Shown here piece after piece: positions 48,654 through 52,815 of a stretch of 52,815 nt of DNA. Below the pieces are notes generated by a model. The model was not told the origin of the DNA. It worked only from the letters and a program-made list of their open reading frames with translations, and did not search any database. The stretch spans positions 1-52,815 of the forward strand of contig CAKSTF010000011.1 in assembly GCA_934491515.1 (NCBI GenBank). Direction: 5' to 3'. Positions within the stretch are counted from its first letter, which is position 1. Every line of letters begins with the position of its first letter. The translations under genes and the position numbers were made by a program. The DNA comes from an uncultured Eubacteriales bacterium. Its GTDB lineage: Bacteria; Bacillota; Clostridia; Oscillospirales; Acutalibacteraceae.

Positions 48654-49679
48654 ATGAAAAACGCAGCCGGTATTATAAGGGTCGCAGTGTCTTCCGCGGT
48701 GTGCGCGGCAGTTATGCTTTTTGACCTGTATATTTTTTCGGGCCTTTACGGCAAACCGCGTGCAAACGCAGATGCCGAAAAAGGAAAAACGCAATCGGTG
48801 ACCGAAACCGTGACAACTTCGGGCGAAAGTACCGAAAACGGCAAGGAAAACGCGTCATCTGCAGTTGCAGCAGCCGCGGAAAGCGCGGCAGTAGGCAAGA
48901 TACTTAATAAATTCATATCCCCTTACACAGCAAACACCTGCTATAACAACGTATATCTTAAAAACAGCACAAATCTTCCGGTCGATATAAAAGGTATGCT
49001 TTCAGAACCGCTTACCTTTAAAATCGAAAAATCCGAAGAACCGCAGGTACTTATAGTTCACTCGCACGCAACCGAATCTTTCCTTACCGAAACGAGGGAT
49101 TATTATACCGCCGCGGACGCCACGCGTTCTCGCGATAACAACCTTAACACGGTAGCGCTTGGAAAAATAATAGCAGACAAACTGAACGCTGCCGGTATAA
49201 AGACCCTGCACAGCGAAAATCAGCACGATTACCCCGATTACAATTATTCCTATACAAACGCGGCAAAAACCATAAAAGCGGCGCTTAAAGAGCACCCGTC
49301 AATAAAAATCGTGATAGACCTTCACCGCGACGCCGTAGGCGCCCCGGGCGGCGACAAGGTTAAGGTGACAACCAAAATAAACGGAAAGTCCGCCGCGCAG
49401 ATAATGCTTGTTATGGGTTCGCAAAGTGGGGACACGACCGATTTCCCCGATTATCGCGAAAATCTTAAGCTTGCCGTAAGATTTCAGCAAACGCTTGAAG
49501 TTATGTACCCATCGCTTGCAAGGTCGATAAGTCTTGTATCAAACAATTATAACGAAAGCCTTACAAAGGGCAGTATGCTGCTTGAAGTAGGCACCGATGC
49601 AAATTCTTTGGAGGAGGTGAAGTATTCGGCAGAACTTGCGGCAAACGCCCTTATATCGCTGTTGAATACACTTACTTGA
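48654..49679 (+). CDS. spoIIP: Stage II sporulation protein P
   Basis: 341 residues. An N-terminal membrane anchor (IRVAVSSAVCAAVMLFDLYI) is followed by a low-complexity Ala/Ser/Glu linker (about 45-95). The SpoIIP amidase/endopeptidase domain has VLIVHSHATESFL, VIDLHRDAVGAPG, MVMGSQSGD-like text (VMGSQSGDTTDFPDY) and LLEVGTDANSLEE. With SpoIID and SpoIIM it dissolves septal peptidoglycan to drive engulfment. ATG 48654 follows GGCGGTGA. The 138 bases after gpr hold a 7-bp inverted repeat (GACAAAA/TTTTGTC near 48577-48610) but no obvious terminator. Confidence 0.93.
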   Translation: MKNAAGIIRVAVSSAVCAAVMLFDLYIFSGLYGKPRANADAEKGKTQSVTETVTTSGESTENGKENASSAVAAAAESAAVGKILNKFISPYTANTCYNNVYLKNSTNLPVDIKGMLSEPLTFKIEKSEEPQVLIVHSHATESFLTETRDYYTAADATRSRDNNLNTVALGKIIADKLNAAGIKTLHSENQHDYPDYNYSYTNAAKTIKAALKEHPSIKIVIDLHRDAVGAPGGDKVKVTTKINGKSAAQIMLVMGSQSGDTTDFPDYRENLKLAVRFQQTLEVMYPSLARSISLVSNNYNESLTKGSMLLEVGTDANSLEEVKYSAELAANALISLLNTLT

Positions 49680-49873
49680 AAACAGGAAGTTTCAAAATAT
49701 TTTTACGCAGTTTTTATATAAGCATTACGGTTATATTCTGCGCTTTTCTGCTTTTGTACGGCAGCGCAAAAGCGTACGAGAACATACGTGCCACGGCATA
49801 CGCCGAATACGGCGGCGCGATAGAAAGCGAAAACAGCGGAATAAGAATTTTTGACTTTTTCATAAAGTATTAA
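49676..49873 (+). CDS. Small single-pass membrane protein after spoIIP
   Basis: 65 residues with one membrane helix (SFYISITVIFCAFLLLYGSA) and a short outside tail ending IRIFDFFIKY. TTG 49676 overlaps the spoIIP stop codon (TTGA), and no ribosome site is visible, so translation would depend on spoIIP. In Bacillus a small protein gene (yqxA) occupies this place after spoIIP; I see similar size and topology but cannot claim homology. A terminator begins at its last codon. Confidence 0.65.
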   Translation: MKTGSFKIFLRSFYISITVIFCAFLLLYGSAKAYENIRATAYAEYGGAIESENSGIRIFDFFIKY

Positions 49874-49897
49874 AAAAGCGCCCGTTGGGCGCTTTTT
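49873..49897 (+). terminator. Bidirectional terminator
   Basis: Perfect 11-bp stem AAAAAGCGCCC/GGGCGCTTTTT with GTT loop, and T-runs on both strands, between the spoIIP unit and the convergent DAG-kinase-like gene. Confidence 0.93.
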
Positions 49898-49911
49898 ACT
49901 TTTTTAATATT

Positions 49912-50805
49912 TTACTGTTTAAAGGCAAACGCCTTTTTCTTTGCCGGCGCTTTTACGAGCATCGCCTCGTATTCCTTGACACCCAGAACGGTTTCGCCGT
50001 CTATCTGAAGCGCCGTAGGCTTATCAAATTCCACCTTTATTTCGTTTCCCTCCAGCACTTCAATCATTTCGGTATGGTTTATATGTTCACCCTTAAAGAT
50101 AGAAGGAAATACCGCCAATGTTTTAATTTTATCCGACCCGTACATAACAACAAGGGTGAGTTTTTTTCCCTCGCCTGTGCGGCGCTGTTTCGGCGCAGTC
50201 ATCATACCGCCGCCGTAAAACCTGCCGTTCATTGTAGGCGCCAGCCAGACCTTTTTGAATTCGTAACTTTTACCGTCTACGGTGACCTTTGCGTTTACGG
50301 GCTTATAGTGAAAAAGAAGTCCTTTTATCGCTATGGCGGTATAGTTTATATCCTGTTTGCCCTTGGTGCGCAAACGGTCGCCCTCTTCGCAGCAGTACCC
50401 GTCTATTCCGTAACCTATACCGTTTAAAAAGCGATGTGTTTTACGCTTGACCGTAACAACGGGAAGATCGGTTATGTATTCGTTTATGCAAACGGGTCCG
50501 TCCTCGGCTGTCAGTCCCAGATCGCGCCAGAAATCATTGCCGCTGCCCGAAGCATAATAGTAAACCTTATTTTTAACTTTAATATCCGCTATATCGTTTA
50601 CAAAATGATTAAGCGTGCCGTCGCCGCCAACGATTATTACTTCATCGTCTTTTTTAAGGGTTTTCACGCATGCAGCGTAATCTTTAATTTTAGTTATATC
50701 TGCAAATGTTACATCTTTGCCCACAAGAAATTTTTTAAGGCGCTCAACACCTTCAAGGCCCCTGCCGTTGGCGGAAAGTTCGTTATAAAGAACGTAAGTT
50801 TTCAT
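49912..50805 (-). CDS. Diacylglycerol/lipid kinase family protein
   Basis: 297 residues. The nucleotide-binding motif VIIVGGDGTLNHFVND and ASGSGNDFWRDLG identify the DAGK catalytic domain shared by DgkB, YegS and sphingosine kinases; the C-terminal beta domain contains LTLVVMYGSDKIK and ALQIDGETV. It should phosphorylate a lipid hydroxyl at the membrane face; the substrate is unknown. ATG 50805 has GGTGA 5 bases upstream and gives the canonical MKTYVLYN start; ATG 50820 overlaps the upstream stop (ATGA) and would be coupled. It shares a transcript with an ECF S component. Confidence 0.88.
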   Translation of the reverse strand: MKTYVLYNELSANGRGLEGVERLKKFLVGKDVTFADITKIKDYAACVKTLKKDDEVIIVGGDGTLNHFVNDIADIKVKNKVYYYASGSGNDFWRDLGLTAEDGPVCINEYITDLPVVTVKRKTHRFLNGIGYGIDGYCCEEGDRLRTKGKQDINYTAIAIKGLLFHYKPVNAKVTVDGKSYEFKKVWLAPTMNGRFYGGGMMTAPKQRRTGEGKKLTLVVMYGSDKIKTLAVFPSIFKGEHINHTEMIEVLEGNEIKVEFDKPTALQIDGETVLGVKEYEAMLVKAPAKKKAFAFKQ

Positions 50806-50816
50806 TTTCGTCACCG

Positions 50817-51332
50817 TCATTCAACGTATTTTTTTGCGCGTTTGAGTACCGAAACCAAAGGTAATATTAAGGTGCCGCAGATAAGATTGGATACGCCGTG
50901 CACAACATCAAAGGGAAATCCCGCAATAATCCACGCCACCGTACCCTTAAAGTCAAGCCCGAAAAACAGCGCCTGAAAAGGTGCGTACAGCGTACCGAAA
51001 AGAAACCCGTGAAGCGCGCACACCGCAGCGTAAACAACTGCGGCAACCTTTCTGTTTTTAAAATCCGGCAGCGCAAGCACCGCAAGCATAAGCACTGCCC
51101 AGATATACAGATAGGGTATCCACCACGCGGAGAAACCGTTGAAAAGTCCCGTAAGAAAGACAAAAGTGTAAATGGGATAAAGTGCCTTGGCACGGAAAAC
51201 AACGGTAATCGCCACGATAAAAACGCCCAGGAGATGAACGTTAGGCAAAAATTCAAGCACTATCTTGGAAACGTACATAAACGCGCCCAAAAGGCCGAAA
51301 AGCACCGTTTCTTTTATGTTCAGCCTGCGCAT
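50817..51332 (-). CDS. ECF transporter S component (second), substrate unknown
   Basis: 171 residues and about six membrane helices. It begins RRLNIKETVLFGLLGAFMYV, with VHLLGVFIVAITVVFRAKAL and FVFLTGLFNGFSAWWIPYLY following the S-component pattern. PFDVVHGVSNLICGTLILPL closes the protein. It would capture a small molecule for an ECF importer whose other subunits are elsewhere. ATG 51332 follows GAAAGGA by 8 bases; the longer frame to 51428 would run through the promoter. A strong 5' hairpin precedes it. Confidence 0.78.
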   Translation of the reverse strand: MRRLNIKETVLFGLLGAFMYVSKIVLEFLPNVHLLGVFIVAITVVFRAKALYPIYTFVFLTGLFNGFSAWWIPYLYIWAVLMLAVLALPDFKNRKVAAVVYAAVCALHGFLFGTLYAPFQALFFGLDFKGTVAWIIAGFPFDVVHGVSNLICGTLILPLVSVLKRAKKYVE

Positions 51333-51355
51333 ACAAAAAATCCTTTCAAATCCCC

Positions 51356-51393
51356 TGTACAAAACAAGCCCGACACAACGGTCTTGTTGTACA
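51356..51393 (-). promoter_or_regulatory. 5'-terminal hairpin on the ECF-S/DAGK transcript
   Basis: Minus-strand RNA from about 51393: UGUACAA, CAAG, A, CCG, UUGUGU loop, CGG, G, CUUG, UU bulge, UUGUACA, giving 14 pairs with small interruptions. It starts at the predicted RNA 5' end and is not followed by T's, so it is not a terminator. Confidence 0.6.
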
Positions 51394-51399
51394 TTCGAC

Positions 51400-51428
51400 A
51401 TTTTACTACAAAATTCTCTTTTTTTCAA
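51400..51428 (-). promoter_or_regulatory. Promoter of the ECF-S/DAGK genes
   Basis: TTGAAA (51428-51423), 17-base spacer, TAAAAT (51405-51400) on the minus strand; leader about 60 bases. Confidence 0.7.
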
Positions 51429-51462
51429 GTACCCAAAACCCGGTCAATTTTGCCGTTTTGTC

Positions 51463-51500
51463 CAAAAAAGCAAAGCCGTTCTTTCATTGGAAAGAACGGC
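51463..51500 (-). terminator. Terminator after the AEC permease gene
   Basis: Minus-strand perfect 11-bp stem GCCGTTCTTTC/GAAAGAACGGC with a 4-base loop and TTTGCTTTTTT tail, 20 bases after the stop codon. Confidence 0.9.
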
Positions 51501-51520
51501 AATTTTATACTTTTTTAAAT

Positions 51521-52444
51521 TTAAAACAGCAGATTCATCAAAAACGGCACTGTTACAACCGAAAGCAGCGTGCTTAAAAACACGCCCGAAGACGCCAGTT
51601 TTTCATCGCCGCCGAACTGGTAACAGATTATCGTGCTGTTGGTTGCAATGGGCATGGAAACAATTATCGTTATTATTCCCAGCACAAGCCTGTCAGTGAT
51701 AATAAGCCGCAGAATACTCCATGCCGCTATCGGGAAAAGTATCATCTTGAAAATCAGGAACACATAAGTGCGCCAGTTTCCGAAAACCTCTTTCGGCGAA
51801 AGATAGGCAAGCGCGCAGCCCACTATAAGCATTGCAAGGGTGGAAGTGGTGTCTCCGACCCTTTTTGAAACATCATATACTATCTGCGGACAGCGCATAC
51901 CCAATTTTGTAAAGTAAAGAACATAAGCAAAAACCGCTGCCAACACAATAGGCCTTAAAAGCATTACCGGATTTACGCGGAATTTTTCGCCCGTCATAAG
52001 GGTTATGCCGTACGTCCAGCAGAAAAGGTTGAACATAAGTATAAACACGGTGGCGTAAAAACGGTATTCCTCACCGAAAAGCGCGTCTATAACGGGGTAG
52101 CCCATAAATCCGATATTGGAGAAAATGAACATATACCGATAGCAGTTGCTCTGCTTTTTTTCGGCTTTCATACACTTTGCAATCACCATTGCAATAAAAG
52201 CAAGGATTATATACATTGCAAACGCAATACCCGTAAGTTTAAGGGTATCGATATTGCTTATCGGGTGGCTGCCGGGCTTTATTACCGAAGATATTATCTG
52301 CAGCGGACTTGTAACAAACGACAAAAGGCGTGAAATATTGGCATTAAGAGTAGGCGTCATATACTTAAGTTTCGCCGCGATAAAGCCTATTATCATTATT
52401 GAAAACAGAATTATCATTTGTGTAAACAGCGCTGAAGTGTCCAT
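51521..52444 (-). CDS. AEC-family (auxin efflux carrier type) permease
   Basis: 307 residues and about ten membrane spans in two five-helix halves. The conserved FIFSNIGFMGYPVIDALFG is the AEC motif, and the start (FTQMIILFSIMIIGFIAAKL) and end (MPIATNSTIICYQFGGDEKL) fit the family. Bacterial members carry malate, malonate or other organic acids; the substrate here is unknown. ATG 52444 follows GGGGA by 5 bases. A terminator-like hairpin lies between its promoter and start codon. Confidence 0.9.
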   Translation of the reverse strand: MDTSALFTQMIILFSIMIIGFIAAKLKYMTPTLNANISRLLSFVTSPLQIISSVIKPGSHPISNIDTLKLTGIAFAMYIILAFIAMVIAKCMKAEKKQSNCYRYMFIFSNIGFMGYPVIDALFGEEYRFYATVFILMFNLFCWTYGITLMTGEKFRVNPVMLLRPIVLAAVFAYVLYFTKLGMRCPQIVYDVSKRVGDTTSTLAMLIVGCALAYLSPKEVFGNWRTYVFLIFKMILFPIAAWSILRLIITDRLVLGIITIIVSMPIATNSTIICYQFGGDEKLASSGVFLSTLLSVVTVPFLMNLLF

Positions 52445-52481
52445 ATCTTTCCCCTTTTTAAGTCGATGCCTGCCGCAACAA

Positions 52482-52504
52482 AAACCCGCCTTTTCGGGCG
52501 GTTT
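52482..52504 (-). terminator. Terminator-like hairpin in the leader of the AEC gene
   Basis: Minus-strand stem AAACCGCC/GGCGGGTTT with one bulged G, 6-base loop and a TTTTT tail, located between the promoter (52528-52556) and the AEC start codon. Its position suggests conditional termination rather than the end of a gene. Confidence 0.6.
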
Positions 52505-52527
52505 CGTATTCCGTAAACGGCATAAAT

Positions 52528-52556
52528 ATAATACCGCACAAGAATACAAAAGTCAA
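52528..52556 (-). promoter_or_regulatory. Promoter of the AEC gene
   Basis: TTGACT (52556-52551), 17-base spacer, TATTAT (52533-52528) on the minus strand, giving a leader of about 75 bases. The about 135 bases further upstream, to the terminator at 52698, hold nothing I recognise. Confidence 0.72.
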
Positions 52557-52697
52557 TCATACAGGCGATGTTTTCCCTATGTTTAGCATAATAGCATAAA
52601 ATGTCCATAACTTCTTTACAGAACAACTATGAAAATGAATGAAAATTTGGCAATTGTTATCCGCGGTACAAATACACTTTTTTACGGCAATACAAAA

Positions 52698-52716
52698 GCC
52701 GCCCCGAAAGGACGGC
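52698..52716 (-). terminator. Terminator of the right-edge gene
   Basis: Minus-strand stem GCCGTCC/GGGCGGC (one wobble) with a short loop and TTTTGTATT tail, 46 bases after the stop codon at 52762. Confidence 0.65.
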
Positions 52717-52761
52717 ATAAACTGCGATTTAAAGGATTTTAATTTCCTATTTTTAATGATT

Positions 52762-52815
52762 TTACGACGCGCATTTGAACTGCAGGCGGAGTTTATCGCT
52801 TATCATGGCAATAAA
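52762..52815 (-). CDS. C-terminal end of a gene entering from the right, unidentified
   Basis: The minus strand is open from the window edge to TAA at 52764-52762 and encodes FIAMISDKLRLQFKCAS. A terminator follows, which supports a genuine gene end. Seventeen residues are too few for a family call. Confidence 0.4.
   Translation of the reverse strand, partial: FIAMISDKLRLQFKCAS

Overview
The window looks like chromosomal core sequence from an endospore-forming, anaerobic-type member of the Clostridia, probably a gut or rumen Oscillospirales-like organism. The evidence is the sporulation genes (gpr, spoIIP, gerW/ytfJ), Firmicutes-style gene order (tepA-ftsK/spoIIIE; M50-scpA-scpB-ytfI-ytfJ-dacF-rluB; gpr-spoIIP-small membrane protein), ThyX instead of ThyA, strong GGAGG ribosome sites with frequent TTG and GTG starts, and a dockerin-tailed GH25 lysozyme. 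The species cannot be named from the sequence. No rRNA, tRNA, CRISPR array, insertion sequence or prophage was seen.

Layout. 1-1.5 kb: an unresolved left edge, then an ECF-type S component with a YwlG-family protein (minus strand). 1.6-6.4 kb (plus): acyltransferase-like gene, small XRE regulator with an operator inside its promoter, secreted GH25-dockerin lysozyme, O6-methylguanine repair protein, 3-hydroxyacyl-CoA dehydrogenase. 6.5-16.4 kb (minus): a compact, mostly overlapping operon aroF-tyrA-aroB-aroA-aroC-pheA-aroE/aroK-aroQ plus a C39 peptidase. It carries the whole path from DAHP to chorismate, and the arogenate/prephenate branch enzymes for Phe and Tyr. 16.5-17.6 kb: phosphodiesterase and lipoprotein. 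17.6-21.7 kb: MBL hydrolase, FtsK/SpoIIIE, TepA. 21.8-26.5 kb: sugar-ABC ATPase, RsuA, DUF4830, IspF, IspD, a Cys/Asp-rich CD1247-like protein, EF-P. 26.6-30.6 kb: TrkH/TrkA potassium uptake and a divergent LCP enzyme. 30.7-36.5 kb: SecG and the RluB-DacF-GerW-ScpB-ScpA-M50 cluster. 36.6-39.3 kb: leaderless-looking GT2 gene and RodA. 39.4-46.3 kb: CopA with a fused and nested CopZ, then the operon thyX-tmk-DJ1-mltG-U32. 46.5-49.9 kb: Prs, Gpr, SpoIIP. 49.9-52.4 kb: DAG-kinase-like enzyme, second ECF S component, AEC permease, and the end of a further gene at the right edge.

The most interesting item is in the aro operon leader (16204-16430). A consensus promoter is followed by a good Shine-Dalgarno site and a 24-codon open frame holding 5 Phe and 3 Tyr codons. 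An intrinsic terminator follows, just before the aroF ribosome site. This has the layout of a ribosome-mediated Phe/Tyr attenuator, where a Firmicute would more usually carry a T-box. Second is the in-frame CopZ with its own GGAGG site inside the 3' end of copA. Others are a terminator-like hairpin in the leader of the AEC gene, a 5'-terminal hairpin on the ECF-S transcript, a hairpin over the dacF ribosome site, and an apparently leaderless glycosyltransferase mRNA. All of these regulatory calls are inferences from sequence alone.
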